A stretch of DNA of 64,000 nt, from contig CAWFHZ010000008.1 of assembly GCA_963815785.1 (NCBI GenBank), forward strand, positions 171,280 through 235,279, read 5' to 3'. A program made the translations under genes and the position numbers. The notes under the pieces are model-generated. The model was given only the letters and a program-made list of their open reading frames with translations. It was not told where the DNA came from and ran no database searches. Below are positions 43,791 to 52,326 of the stretch, one piece after another. The stretch's first letter is position 1; each line of letters opens with the position of its first letter. Source of the stretch: DATFVA01 sp963815785 (lineage in GTDB: Bacteria; Bacteroidota; Ignavibacteria; Ignavibacteriales; Ignavibacteriaceae).

Positions 43791-44648
43791 TTAATTTATT
43801 CCCATATTTGTTCGTATTTCTTCTTCTCTTGGTTCGTTTAAATCAAAGCTTAGTATTAGTCCTGCCTGATGTGTTAGACCGAGATCCGGATGAGTGAACA
43901 CTGCATAATCGAGATTTAAAAAAGAATAATGAAGACCAATTCCGGCTGTATATCTGGATGGTTCATTTGAAAACCCTGTTCGCAGAGAAAGATATTTGAT
44001 AATTCTGTAATCAAGTCCCACACAAATACTTGCATTATAGCGGATATCTTTTTCAACCGAAGTGTTCAGTGATAAATTATTAATTACATCAATACTTAGT
44101 CCGGTATTTAAAATTACCGGGATCTGGTCTTCATAATTTCCAAATGTAGAGTGATTTATATTGTGTACTGAAAATCCCCAGCGGATGTAATCTGTAAAAT
44201 AAATAAGAGCACCCAGGTCTAAATAGAATGTACTTGTACTGCCATATTTCTTTATGGAAACATTATGGTAATTAATTCCAACTCCAACGAGGAATTTATT
44301 TTCGTAATTGTAAGAAAATGCGGCTATAAATTTTGACTCCCGATATAGCTCAAATCCGTAAGTCATTGCTCCTATCCCAACCGATCCAAATGAAAATGGT
44401 TCATTATAGGCAATAAATCCGTTAGCAAGTTCTGAAAATCCGAATGGAGCAGGGGAATAATATAATCCAACTTCCCTCCAGTTCAGTTGTGATAGTCCTG
44501 CGGGATTTGTGAAAACCGCAAAAACATCATTAGCTAACGCAACATCTGAATTTGCCAAAGCAATTTGTTTAGCCCCGGGGTTATATTGAGGAAAAGCTGC
44601 AAAACAAAGTGTAAATAATAGAAAAAATATGAGTAAAAGTTTTAGCAT
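43791..44648 (-). CDS. PorV/PorQ-family outer membrane protein
   Basis: A 285-residue exported protein. After a signal peptide (to about residue 20) comes GAKQIALANSDVALANDVFAVFTNPAGLSQL, the start typical of FadL-like PorV/PorQ proteins of the type IX secretion system group. Repeating amphipathic strands follow (YSPAPFGFSEL, GVGINYHNVSIKKYG, YTAGIGLHYSFLNLDYAV). It is probably a beta-barrel in the outer membrane. The specific function in this organism is not known. It is co-transcribed with the helix-hairpin-helix barrel gene. Confidence 0.8.
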   Translation of the reverse strand: MLKLLLIFFLLFTLCFAAFPQYNPGAKQIALANSDVALANDVFAVFTNPAGLSQLNWREVGLYYSPAPFGFSELANGFIAYNEPFSFGSVGIGAMTYGFELYRESKFIAAFSYNYENKFLVGVGINYHNVSIKKYGSTSTFYLDLGALIYFTDYIRWGFSVHNINHSTFGNYEDQIPVILNTGLSIDVINNLSLNTSVEKDIRYNASICVGLDYRIIKYLSLRTGFSNEPSRYTAGIGLHYSFLNLDYAVFTHPDLGLTHQAGLILSFDLNEPREEEIRTNMGIN

Positions 44649-44731
44649 CCCTGTAATTCGATGTTTATTGTTTGATTATATTGAAATTCATATATTAAAT
44701 CAACACTTTTTTAAAAGAATTTTGGGTAGTA

Positions 44732-45613
44732 ATGAAATTTTTAATAACTCTTCTTTTTGCGATATCTTCATTACTTTATTCGCAGGAACTCAATTGTACT
44801 GTAACTGTAAATTCCGAGAGTCTTCCTGTTGAAAGCAGAGATCTGCTAGCAGATTTTTCCAATTCTATTGAAACTTATATAAACCAGACAAGGTTCACTG
44901 ACCAGAATTGGGATTTTCCAAAAATCAATTGTGCATTTAGTATTTTTGTTACATCTGCATCCGATGAAACTCATTACCAGGCTCAGATAGTTGTTACGAG
45001 TCAGAGAGAAATCTATAAGTCGAATAATAAATCTCTTATGCTTAGTATAAATGATGGCCAATGGAGTTTTGAATATGTTAAAGGACAACCTCTGTACAGC
45101 CGGCAATCTGTTTTTGAACCTATCACCGGCCTGCTGAATTATTACGCTTATGTGATCATTGGTTTTGACGCTGACAGTTGGAATGAACTGGGTGGTACAC
45201 CGTATTTTTCTAAAGCTTATGATATAGTTAATCTTGGTGCAAACAGCAGTTTTAAAACCGGATGGGATAGGAACAGCAGTTCATACAGCCGTAGAGGATT
45301 AGTTGAAGATTTGTTAAATGAAAAATATCGACCTTTCAGGGAAGCGATTTATGATTATTATTACGGTATTGATGTCTATGAGAAAAATAAAGCGGAAGGA
45401 CAGAAAGAAATTGTAAAACTTGTAAACACGCTGGTTAATCTAAAGAATAAAGTTGATCTCACCGGCGTATTTGTTAAGGTATTTTTTGACGCAAAATATG
45501 GTGAACTTATTGATAGGTTGAAAACCTATCCCGATAAATCTGTATTTGAAAATCTAAAAAAGATTGATCCTGCACATCTTGCAAAATATGATGAAGCACT
45601 GTCTAACGGATAA
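44732..45613 (+). CDS. DUF4835-family (PorD-like) exported protein
   Basis: A 293-residue protein with a signal peptide (residues 1-17, ...LLYSQELNC). It has the DUF4835 pattern: ELNCTVTVNSESLP, FEPITGLLNYYAYVIIGFDADSW, YDIVNLGANS and GWDRNSSSYSRRGLVEDLLN. Members occur throughout Bacteroidota and one is implicated in type IX secretion (PorD). It is divergent from the PorV/PorQ-like gene with 83 bp between, a likely shared promoter region. The 3' end overlaps the convergent PPIase gene by 11 bp. Confidence 0.85.
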   Translation: MKFLITLLFAISSLLYSQELNCTVTVNSESLPVESRDLLADFSNSIETYINQTRFTDQNWDFPKINCAFSIFVTSASDETHYQAQIVVTSQREIYKSNNKSLMLSINDGQWSFEYVKGQPLYSRQSVFEPITGLLNYYAYVIIGFDADSWNELGGTPYFSKAYDIVNLGANSSFKTGWDRNSSSYSRRGLVEDLLNEKYRPFREAIYDYYYGIDVYEKNKAEGQKEIVKLVNTLVNLKNKVDLTGVFVKVFFDAKYGELIDRLKTYPDKSVFENLKKIDPAHLAKYDEALSNG

Positions 45614-47591
45614 GATTTACTTTCAGGATTTTATCATCCTGAGTTAATTTTTCAACAACATCAAGTCCGTTAAGAACTTCTGCAAATACTGTATACCTAC
45701 CATTTAAATGAGGATAATCACCTGTAGTTACAAACCATTGAGAACCTTCTGTGTCTTTTCCTGCGCTAGCCATGCCTACAGTTCCTTCATTGTAATCCAT
45801 TGGCGAAAATTCAGAAATGATTTCATAACCCGGACCACCCCAGCCTGTCCCGGTAGGGTCTCCACCCTGAACTACAAATCCTGGCACTACCCTGTGAAAT
45901 ATAATTCCATTAAAGAGACCTTTTACTGCAAGAGAACAAAAACTACCAACAGTTACTGGTGCATATTCCGGAAGGAATGAAATTTTAAATGATCCTTTTT
46001 GCGTCACAATTTCAGCTTGTTGGTATTTGAAAGCATTATCCCAGTAAATATTAAATTCATCAATATTCTTTGAGATTGATTTGATTGAAATTCCACTTTG
46101 AGTTGCTTCAAATTTTCTTATTGAATATAGTTCTGATTTAGCAAGTGTTTCTAATACACTCTCTTTATAAGAAGTAGAAATTTTTCCGGATAAGTTTTCC
46201 AGAGACATTATCGATTCTATAAATTCCGGATTATTTAAGTTTCCTGTGATTTGTCTATTAACTAAAGTAATAAGTGTATCTTTGTTTAGATTTATAAATG
46301 ATGTATCAATTCCCTCAGAAGTAATTGATAACAAAGCTGGATCATTAGACCCAAGGGCAGAGAGCAAAATAAATTTTACTTCGGGCTTGGTTTGATTAAA
46401 GTTAAGGATTGATTCAAGAATAGAAATCTTTTCAGGCAAATTTACGCTAAAATATTTTTCTGCAAGAATTTTGAGAGCTTCCCCGGATCCGGGAAATAAT
46501 CCGCAGATTTTATAAAGATAATCCGGTGAAATTTTATCATCTATAGTTTCAATGAACACATCATTAAAATCATGTGGAAATAATGATAAATAACTCATGA
46601 ACAACTCACCCTGGGTATATTTCTCTGTGTTTTCAATTTTATGTAATCTCTCGCTTAATTTTAAATAGAGATAATCTTTTAGCTCGGTCGTAAGGCGTAA
46701 ATTCTTCAAAGATGTCGCAGCTTCTCTTGATATATTTTTATTACTATCATCCAGGTATTCAAGATAATTATCTAATTCAGTTTCTGATTTAAAATTATAA
46801 AACGAAAAAGATTTTACCGCTTCGATCTTAATCTGAAAATTATTTAAAGATTCTAATTGTTTGAATAAAGAGAAATCATCCGGGAAATATTGTAGTTTAC
46901 GAAGACAGCTGACGAGATAGGGGACAGGTTTCAAAGTAACAGGACTTACCAACTTCCCTTTTATTATTTTTTTAATTGTCTTTACTATTAAGTCTTTTTC
47001 ATTTACTGCAGGACCAATCCTGTAAAGACTAAATGCTGCTTCAAATTGTCGCGACGATGAAGAATATAATTCGTTCTCCAGCACAGGTCTTGCCAATTCT
47101 GAAGAAATGTTTCCGTTAGTAAACAGATAATAAAGTGCAAATGAAATTCCGTTAAAATTAGATTTGCTATCTGCTGAATTATATTCTGTTACAATTTTTC
47201 GGGCAAAAGAAGAATCTGCAATTTTTCCGAGGGCAACAAGTGAGTAATATTTTGTTAATGGATCATCAGTCTCCTGATAATAAATCTTTTCAAGATAGTT
47301 AACCGATTTACTACAATAACCAATTTGTCCAAGTGCAAAACAAATTTCTCTGGCGAATTGTTGCACAGGAAGTGAAATAATTGTTGGGACAAATGCTGTA
47401 TCTTCTGAATGACTGACGCTCAAGAGCCCGGCAATTACTTTCTTCTCATCGTTTGATTTCAGGTATTCCGTACAGGTAACTTTATCAAAATTCCTGGTAA
47501 AAGTAGTTGCGGCAAGTTTCTTATCATTTGGCGTGTACTGTGCAGATAGCTGAATTGAAAAAGAAATAAATATTAATAAAAAAAGTTTCAT
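45603..47591 (-). CDS. Exported HEAT-repeat protein with C-terminal cyclophilin-type prolyl isomerase
   Basis: A 662-residue protein. A signal peptide (residues 1-17) is followed by about 480 residues of helical HEAT-like repeats. The cyclophilin domain occupies about 515-660 (FNGIIFHRVVPGFVVQGGDPTG, EGTVGMASAGKDTEGSQWF, LNGRYTVFAEVLNG). The catalytic Arg/Phe/Gln/Trp-type residues of bacterial cyclophilins look intact. It likely assists folding in the periplasm, with the repeats as a binding scaffold. The architecture is seen in Bacteroidota/Ignavibacteria. Confidence 0.88.
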   Translation of the reverse strand: MKLFLLIFISFSIQLSAQYTPNDKKLAATTFTRNFDKVTCTEYLKSNDEKKVIAGLLSVSHSEDTAFVPTIISLPVQQFAREICFALGQIGYCSKSVNYLEKIYYQETDDPLTKYYSLVALGKIADSSFARKIVTEYNSADSKSNFNGISFALYYLFTNGNISSELARPVLENELYSSSSRQFEAAFSLYRIGPAVNEKDLIVKTIKKIIKGKLVSPVTLKPVPYLVSCLRKLQYFPDDFSLFKQLESLNNFQIKIEAVKSFSFYNFKSETELDNYLEYLDDSNKNISREAATSLKNLRLTTELKDYLYLKLSERLHKIENTEKYTQGELFMSYLSLFPHDFNDVFIETIDDKISPDYLYKICGLFPGSGEALKILAEKYFSVNLPEKISILESILNFNQTKPEVKFILLSALGSNDPALLSITSEGIDTSFINLNKDTLITLVNRQITGNLNNPEFIESIMSLENLSGKISTSYKESVLETLAKSELYSIRKFEATQSGISIKSISKNIDEFNIYWDNAFKYQQAEIVTQKGSFKISFLPEYAPVTVGSFCSLAVKGLFNGIIFHRVVPGFVVQGGDPTGTGWGGPGYEIISEFSPMDYNEGTVGMASAGKDTEGSQWFVTTGDYPHLNGRYTVFAEVLNGLDVVEKLTQDDKILKVNLIR

Positions 47592-47624
47592 CGTTTATCT
47601 TCGCGTTAAGTTGAAAAAATCTGC

Positions 47625-48746
47625 TTAAACGGGCATATCATAAATTCTGTATTTCTTATAAAGTTCACCATTCATTACGTTGGCTCCACGGTTCATCATT
47701 TCATTATCTTCCAGGACCCAGCTTGCTTCACCGAGTAATATTCCAATTGCTTCTGCCCGTTTCACAATTTCGTAATAAAAGGTGGCGTCCAATCCCTTTT
47801 TCTGATATTCGGGAATAATTCCAAGCGTGATAATTCTACTCCAGGTAATTTTTTTCTTTTGAGTGTAGAGTTTAAGGAATCCAAAAGGAAATAATTTTCC
47901 ATTCATACTTTTAAAAATCTGGTTATAATCAAGCATTACAAGTGCAAAACCAATTACTTTTCCTTTAACTTCACCAAACAGAACCAGCGAAGGTTCAACA
48001 AGTGGTTTTAAATCCTTTGCCATCGCATCAATTTCTTCATCAGTCATTGGAATAAATCCCCAGTTAGGTGCCCATGCTTTGTTGTAAACATCTTTAACTT
48101 TTTCAAGTTCTTTATCAAATTCTTTCATATTTAACTGACTAATTGTAACTCCTGCCCTTTGCCTCGCTATATCTGCAACTCTTTTCAATTTTTCAGAACT
48201 TAAAACCTTCTTGTTTTCAAGTTTATACGCATAAAGATCTTTGGCTTTTTTCAACCCGTAATTTTCGCAGAGATCAAGATAATATTTGGGGTTGTATGTC
48301 ATTAATAATCTGGGCTCATCATCAAATCCTTCCAGAAGCATTCCGTATTCGTCATTACTTGATGGATTTGCAGGTCCACGCATTTCTGTCATCCCACGGT
48401 CTTTCAACCATTTTCTTGCAGTATTAAATAATTCATTTGCTACAGATTGATCATTTATACATTCAAAAAATCCGAAGAAACCCACTTTGTCATTATGATA
48501 TTTATTATGTAGATCATTTTTTATTGCTCCTATTCTCCCGACTAACTCATTATTTCTTTCAGCTAAAAAGAAATCTGCCTCGGCGTGCTGATAAAAAGGA
48601 TTCTTCTCTTTGTTTAATAGTTTTTTTCTGTCCATAATTAAAGGGGGAACCCAGTTGTTATCTCCTTTATAAATTTTCCAGGGAAACTTTATAAATCTCA
48701 TCAAATCTTTTTGATTTTCGACTTTGATGATTTTAATATCACTCAT
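47625..48746 (-). CDS. GNAT-family acyltransferase, candidate ceramide synthase (bCerS-like)
   Basis: A 373-residue protein with a GNAT fold in its two halves. The C-terminal half has an acyl-CoA binding segment ITLGIIPEYQKKGLDATFYYEI; the N-terminal part has WVPPLIMDRKKLLN and MRGPANPSSNDEYGMLLEGF. This type is widespread in Bacteroidota. In Caulobacter a GNAT protein (bCerS) acylates the product of serine palmitoyltransferase to make ceramide. Placement 92 bp after spt, with a cerR-like reductase on the other side, makes a sphingolipid role plausible. A terminator separates it from spt, so it has its own promoter. Confidence 0.7.
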   Translation of the reverse strand: MSDIKIIKVENQKDLMRFIKFPWKIYKGDNNWVPPLIMDRKKLLNKEKNPFYQHAEADFFLAERNNELVGRIGAIKNDLHNKYHNDKVGFFGFFECINDQSVANELFNTARKWLKDRGMTEMRGPANPSSNDEYGMLLEGFDDEPRLLMTYNPKYYLDLCENYGLKKAKDLYAYKLENKKVLSSEKLKRVADIARQRAGVTISQLNMKEFDKELEKVKDVYNKAWAPNWGFIPMTDEEIDAMAKDLKPLVEPSLVLFGEVKGKVIGFALVMLDYNQIFKSMNGKLFPFGFLKLYTQKKKITWSRIITLGIIPEYQKKGLDATFYYEIVKRAEAIGILLGEASWVLEDNEMMNRGANVMNGELYKKYRIYDMPV

Positions 48747-48763
48747 GGCATTAATCCGAATTA

Positions 48764-48802
48764 TTTAAAAAAATAAAAGCATACCATTTCGGGTATGCTT
48801 TG
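48764..48802 (-). terminator. Rho-independent terminator after spt
   Basis: Ten-base stem AAAGCATACC (48776-48785) and GGTATGCTTT (48792-48801) with a 6-base loop. Read on the minus strand it is followed by TTTTATTTTTTT, a good U-tract. It ends the serine palmitoyltransferase transcript before the GNAT gene. Confidence 0.9.
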
Positions 48803-48837
48803 TAATTATCGTTACAATTTATGAAAAAATATAGCTC

Positions 48838-50031
48838 TCAACTGATCAAGCCTAATTTTTTCCCGGTGTCTTCAAAAACATCAAGAATTTTATCCAGATG
48901 TTCATCTTTGTGTGTTGCCATATAACTAGTTCGCATCATCTGCCTTCCGGGAGGTACGCCGGGAGATATGAATACATTTACGAAAACACCTGCATCATAT
49001 AACATTTTCCACATCTGGAATGCCAGTTGATCATCTCCAACAATAACGGGAACAATAGCAGTTCTTCCTTCCAATACATTAAAGCCCAGACTTTTTAATC
49101 CATTTCTCATTTTTGCAGCATTACGGATTAAATTGGTCACTCTTTCGGGTTCAGCTTCCAGGATTTCGAGAGCTGCAAGCGCTGCAGCAACAGAAGCCGG
49201 CGTAGGTGATGCACTGAAAATCAGCGCAGGAGAGTGGTGCTTAATATAATTAATTACTTTAGCTTCACCTGAAACAAATCCACCGAGTGAGGCAAACGTT
49301 TTACTAAATGTACCCATAGTCATATCTATATCATCGACAAGATTAAATTCACTAGCTGTTCCTCTGCCGCCTTCACCTATAACTCCAACAGAATGTGCAT
49401 CATCAATAAGAATTCTACATCCATACTCCTTAGCAATTTTATTAAGTCTTGTTAAATCAACAATTTCTCCGCCGGTAGAAAAAACACCGTCACTTACAAT
49501 TAATTTACCTGCCTCGGGAGGTAATTTTTTTACAACTCTTTCCAGATCATCCATATCATTATGTTTATAGCGAACAAAATCGGCTGTAGCACCTTTAGCC
49601 ATTAATGTTCCTGCTACAAGACAGGCATGATTATCTTTATCAGTAACAACATATTCTCCTCTCTGAACCAGGGTAGGAATTATTCCTTGTCCTGTCTGAT
49701 ACCCGGTACTGAAAAGAAGGACGGCTTCTTTCCTGAAAAACTTTGCCAGTTTCTCCTCCAACTCGATATGAAGATCGAGTGTACCGGTAAGGTAACGCGA
49801 GCCTGAACATCCGGTTCCATATTTTTCTACTGCTTTTATTGCGGCTTCTTTAACTTTCGGGTGAGCAGTTAAACCTAAATAATTATTTGATCCTGCCATT
49901 ATTACTTTTCGACCTTCAATCTGAACAACCGGTCCTTCATTTTCTTCAATTGGTCTGAAATATGGGTATAAACCTGATGCTTTAACTTCATCAGCGCGTG
50001 TGAAGTCATAACATTTTTTGAATAGATCCAA
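48838..50031 (-). CDS. spt: Serine palmitoyltransferase / alpha-oxoamine synthase
   Basis: A 397-residue PLP-dependent enzyme of the alpha-oxoamine synthase family. Motifs: GSNNYLGLTAHPKVKEAA, the substrate loop GTGCSGSRYLTGTLDLH, LIDDAHSVGVIGEGGRG and the PLP-lysine motif GTFSKTFASLGGFVSG. The family includes serine palmitoyltransferase, 2-amino-3-ketobutyrate CoA ligase and BioF. The FSASPTPASVAAALAALEI region and the linked GNAT and NAD-dependent reductase genes suggest serine palmitoyltransferase, condensing serine with palmitoyl-CoA as the first step of sphingolipid synthesis. KBL cannot be excluded from sequence alone. A terminator follows at 48776-48801. Confidence 0.85.
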   Translation of the reverse strand: MDLFKKCYDFTRADEVKASGLYPYFRPIEENEGPVVQIEGRKVIMAGSNNYLGLTAHPKVKEAAIKAVEKYGTGCSGSRYLTGTLDLHIELEEKLAKFFRKEAVLLFSTGYQTGQGIIPTLVQRGEYVVTDKDNHACLVAGTLMAKGATADFVRYKHNDMDDLERVVKKLPPEAGKLIVSDGVFSTGGEIVDLTRLNKIAKEYGCRILIDDAHSVGVIGEGGRGTASEFNLVDDIDMTMGTFSKTFASLGGFVSGEAKVINYIKHHSPALIFSASPTPASVAAALAALEILEAEPERVTNLIRNAAKMRNGLKSLGFNVLEGRTAIVPVIVGDDQLAFQMWKMLYDAGVFVNVFISPGVPPGRQMMRTSYMATHKDEHLDKILDVFEDTGKKLGLIS

Positions 50032-50147
50032 AAAACCTCCTGATATTACCTAATATAATGTGTTGAATTTATGAATGAAATAATAATTTCATAAATTTGG
50101 CGGTTCAATGTAAAATTTAATAAAAATAAAAACAAATAATCCTTAAT

Positions 50148-51140
50148 ATGAAAAATTCTCCTATTGCCGTTGTAACCGGGGCGAATGGATTTGTAGGAAG
50201 CCATCTTGTGGATTTATTGTTAAGCAGGCAATACCAGGTGAGGTGTATAACAAGGGAAAAAAGCGATCTCAAATGGCTGACAGGGAAAGATGTTGAAATT
50301 TATAATTGCGGTCTGTTTGATAAAGAAGGATTGAGAAAAGCAATTAAAGATGCTGAATACATTTTTCATGTTGCCGGAGTTGTTAAATCAAAAAATGCAG
50401 AAGGTTATTTCAGGGGAAATGTAGATACAACCAAATATCTACTCGATATCGCCACAGAGTTTAGCGAAAACATTAAAAAATTTGTTGTTGTAAGCAGCCA
50501 AACTGTTGCAGGCCCTTCACTAAACGAAAAACCTGTAGTGGAAAACGACAAACCTAATCCGATTACAACTTATGGCAGAAGCAAGCTTGCAGAAGAAGAA
50601 CTGGCAAAAAACTATATGGACAAGTTTCCTATTACAATTTGCAGGGCGCCTGCTGTTTATGGCGAAAGAGATACTGAAATCTTTATCTTCTTTCAGACTT
50701 TCAGTAAAGGACTTTTTACCACGATTGGTTTTGACCGGAAACTAATAAGCCTTATCCATGTAAATGATCTTGTCAGAGGTTTTCTTCTTGCTGCAGAAAA
50801 TAAAATTGCCGATGGACAAACTTATTTTATTAGTTCAGAGAAATTTTATACCTGGGAGGAAGTAGGGGAAGTAACAAAACGAGTTATGAAAAAGAAACCT
50901 CTCCACGTTAAAGTTCCTCATTCTGTAGTTTATACTTTAGCGACAATTGCCCAGTTTTTTGCTTTATTCAGCAGTAAACCAGCAACATTAAATATTGAAA
51001 AAGCAAGAGACATTACAAGACACGCCTGGATTTGCTCAACTGAAAAAGCGATAAAGGAACTTAATTATCACCAGGAAATTTCGATTGAAGAAGGCATAAA
51101 ACGAACCGTAGATTGGTATAAAGAAAAGAAATGGCTGTAA
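50148..51140 (+). CDS. NAD-dependent epimerase/dehydratase, candidate ceramide reductase (CerR-like)
   Basis: A 330-residue extended short-chain dehydrogenase. Nucleotide-binding VTGANGFVGSHLVDLL at the N-terminus, the catalytic YGRSKLAEE (YxxxK) near residue 145, VYGERDTEIFIFF after it. Divergent from spt with 116 bp between, presumably a shared control region. In Caulobacter cerR, a protein of this family, reduces the 3-keto group of ceramide, and it is usually near spt. That assignment is inferred from context; sugar or steroid-type substrates remain possible. Confidence 0.75.
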   Translation: MKNSPIAVVTGANGFVGSHLVDLLLSRQYQVRCITREKSDLKWLTGKDVEIYNCGLFDKEGLRKAIKDAEYIFHVAGVVKSKNAEGYFRGNVDTTKYLLDIATEFSENIKKFVVVSSQTVAGPSLNEKPVVENDKPNPITTYGRSKLAEEELAKNYMDKFPITICRAPAVYGERDTEIFIFFQTFSKGLFTTIGFDRKLISLIHVNDLVRGFLLAAENKIADGQTYFISSEKFYTWEEVGEVTKRVMKKKPLHVKVPHSVVYTLATIAQFFALFSSKPATLNIEKARDITRHAWICSTEKAIKELNYHQEISIEEGIKRTVDWYKEKKWL

Positions 51141-51545
51141 TTAATTACATTGTGCTCCTTCTTTAATCCAGGTCCGGATTCCTTTTATCTGGCTTTGGGT
51201 TAACGAAGGATAACCGGGCGGAGGCATAGGATAATTACCAATTCCTTCCACAGCCCATACAAGACGGCTATTGTCGGGTTCACCCGGGAAAACAATCGAC
51301 GGGTCAGCTGTTGTATTTGTACAGGAAGTTAAGCTGATTCCTCCCGCACGTGAAGCATCTTCGTGACATCCTGCAGAAGCGCATTTCAGATTGAAAACCG
51401 GCTGAAGATTTTGGGAGTAACTTACATTAGAATCCGGGATAACTCTTTTATCAACATCTGCACCCGTAATCTGATCTTTACATCCTGAGTAGAAAGCAAT
51501 GATTAAGAATGCGATGCCAATCAGGACTGAGAATATTTGTCTCAT
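51141..51545 (-). CDS. Lipoprotein with atypical cytochrome c (CX4CH) motif
   Basis: A 134-residue protein. N-terminal hydrophobic segment ending in YSGC, a lipobox (Cys22), so it is a lipoprotein. The mature part, with NLQPVFNLKCASAGCHEDASRAGGISL, resembles planctomycete-type cytochrome c domains, but the heme site is C-ASAG-CH, a CX4CH spacing instead of CX2CH. MPPPGYPSLTQSQIKGIRTWIKEGAQC at the end matches the family, with the methionine as possible heme ligand. It is convergent with the cerR-like gene with no gap (stops adjacent). Partner unknown. Confidence 0.75.
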   Translation of the reverse strand: MRQIFSVLIGIAFLIIAFYSGCKDQITGADVDKRVIPDSNVSYSQNLQPVFNLKCASAGCHEDASRAGGISLTSCTNTTADPSIVFPGEPDNSRLVWAVEGIGNYPMPPPGYPSLTQSQIKGIRTWIKEGAQCN

Positions 51546-51700
51546 TTAATCTTTCTGAAATATTCCCAAAAATAAGTTCTGCGCAAACTCAAAGCAATGT
51601 ATATGATAATACATTCAGTTTATCCTACAAATAATTCCATGTTTTTGAATATAAATTGTTTGATAAGTTAAAATATTCTAAATTAGAATTATAAATTTTC

Positions 51701-51753
<53 letters not shown>

Positions 51754-51773
<20 letters not shown>

Positions 51774-51898
51774 CAAAATCCTCAATATTATCTGCACACA
51801 AATGAATAATGCAATTCTTTGTTTACATTCTGCAGAGCAAAAAGAACAACCGTTTTTATATCGGACAAACTAAAGATGTAGAGAATAGATTAGTTTAT
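51754..51898 (+). repeat. 145-bp direct repeat, copy 1 (tRNA-Ala 3' end plus start of GIY-YIG gene)
   Basis: This stretch, from the T-loop of tRNA-Ala into codon 30 of the GIY-YIG gene, recurs at 52107-52251 with 4 mismatches and a constant offset of 353 bp. Confidence 0.93.
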
Positions 51899-52105
51899 CA
51901 CAATTCAGGGTATTCAAAATCCACAAAAGCGGGAAGACCTTGGGAATTAGTTTATACAAAAACATTTTCAACCCGCTCAGAGGCAATGAAATATGAGAAT
52001 AAATTGAAAATGATGAAGAGCAAAGAATACCTGATTAAGATTATCAATTCAGGAGAGCGTCCCGATGACAATCGGGAAGGTCAGGAGACTACCTTCGGCA
52101 GTTAA
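51809..52105 (+). CDS. Small GIY-YIG nuclease-domain protein downstream of tRNA-Ala
   Basis: A 98-residue single-domain GIY-YIG protein: FFVYILQSKKNNRFYIGQT carries the two catalytic strands (VYI and YIG), then a conserved Arg in DVENRLVYHNSG, GRPWELVYTKTF, and the Glu in RSEAMKYENKLK. It resembles the UvrC-like/UPF0213 group found in many copies in Bacteroidota genomes. It starts 35 bp past tRNA-Ala. The last 18 codons (from about GERPDDNREGQ) are encoded by a tRNA-Ala remnant with inserted palindromes, so the natural C-terminus may be shorter or degenerate. A homing role is suspected, not shown. Confidence 0.88.
   Translation: MQFFVYILQSKKNNRFYIGQTKDVENRLVYHNSGYSKSTKAGRPWELVYTKTFSTRSEAMKYENKLKMMKSKEYLIKIINSGERPDDNREGQETTFGS
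52060..52077. repeat. 18-bp palindrome replacing a tRNA anticodon arm
   Basis: TCCCGAT (52060-52066) and ATCGGGA (52071-52077) form a perfect 7-bp stem with loop GACA. It occupies the place of the anticodon stem-loop in the tRNA-Ala remnant. Confidence 0.8.
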
Positions 52106-52106
52106 A
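52088..52106. repeat. 19-bp insertion with imperfect palindrome in the tRNA-Ala T arm
   Basis: ACTACCTTCGGCAGTTAAA lies between AGGTCAGGAG and TTCGATCC, which are nearly adjacent in the intact tRNA. CTACC-TTC-GGCAG is a hairpin with one mismatch. Confidence 0.65.
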
Positions 52107-52251
52107 TTCGATCCTCCTTAGCTCCACAAAATCCTCAATATTATCTGCACACAAATGAATAATGCAATTCTTTGTTTACATTCTGCAGAGCAAAAAGAAT
52201 AACGGTTTTTATAGTGGACAAACTAAAGATGTAGAGAATAGATTAGTTTAT
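52107..52251 (+). repeat. 145-bp direct repeat, copy 2
   Basis: Second copy of the repeat at 51754-51898, with four substitutions clustered in the GIY-YIG coding part (Arg to Gly and Ile to Ser changes, one silent). After 52251 similarity stops abruptly. Confidence 0.93.
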
Positions 52252-52320
52252 AAGAAGGGAAGTATTATTAATATATTTTATATGATTAATAATCTAAAGT
52301 ATATTAAATGGACTCACTAG
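52162..52320 (+). pseudogene. Truncated second GIY-YIG gene
   Basis: The first 30 codons repeat those of the gene at 51809. The YIG strand is altered (FYSGQT for FYIGQT). The homology ends at 52251 and the frame runs through unrelated AT-rich sequence to a TAG at 52318, giving 52 residues. The conserved Glu region is missing, so it is a remnant. Confidence 0.8.
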
Positions 52321-52326
52321 GAATAG

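Larger units (their letters stand above)
52052..52126 (+). pseudogene. Degenerate tRNA-Ala remnant with two palindromic insertions
   Basis: Blocks of tRNA-Ala appear in order: GGAGAGCG (52052-52059), AGGTCAGGAG (52078-52087) and TTCGATCCTCCTTAGCTCCA (52107-52126). Between the first two, the anticodon arm is replaced by the 18-bp hairpin at 52060-52077. Between the last two, 19 bp with a CTACCTTCGGCAG palindrome are added in the T arm. The 5' acceptor strand is absent, so it is no working tRNA. Confidence 0.8.
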
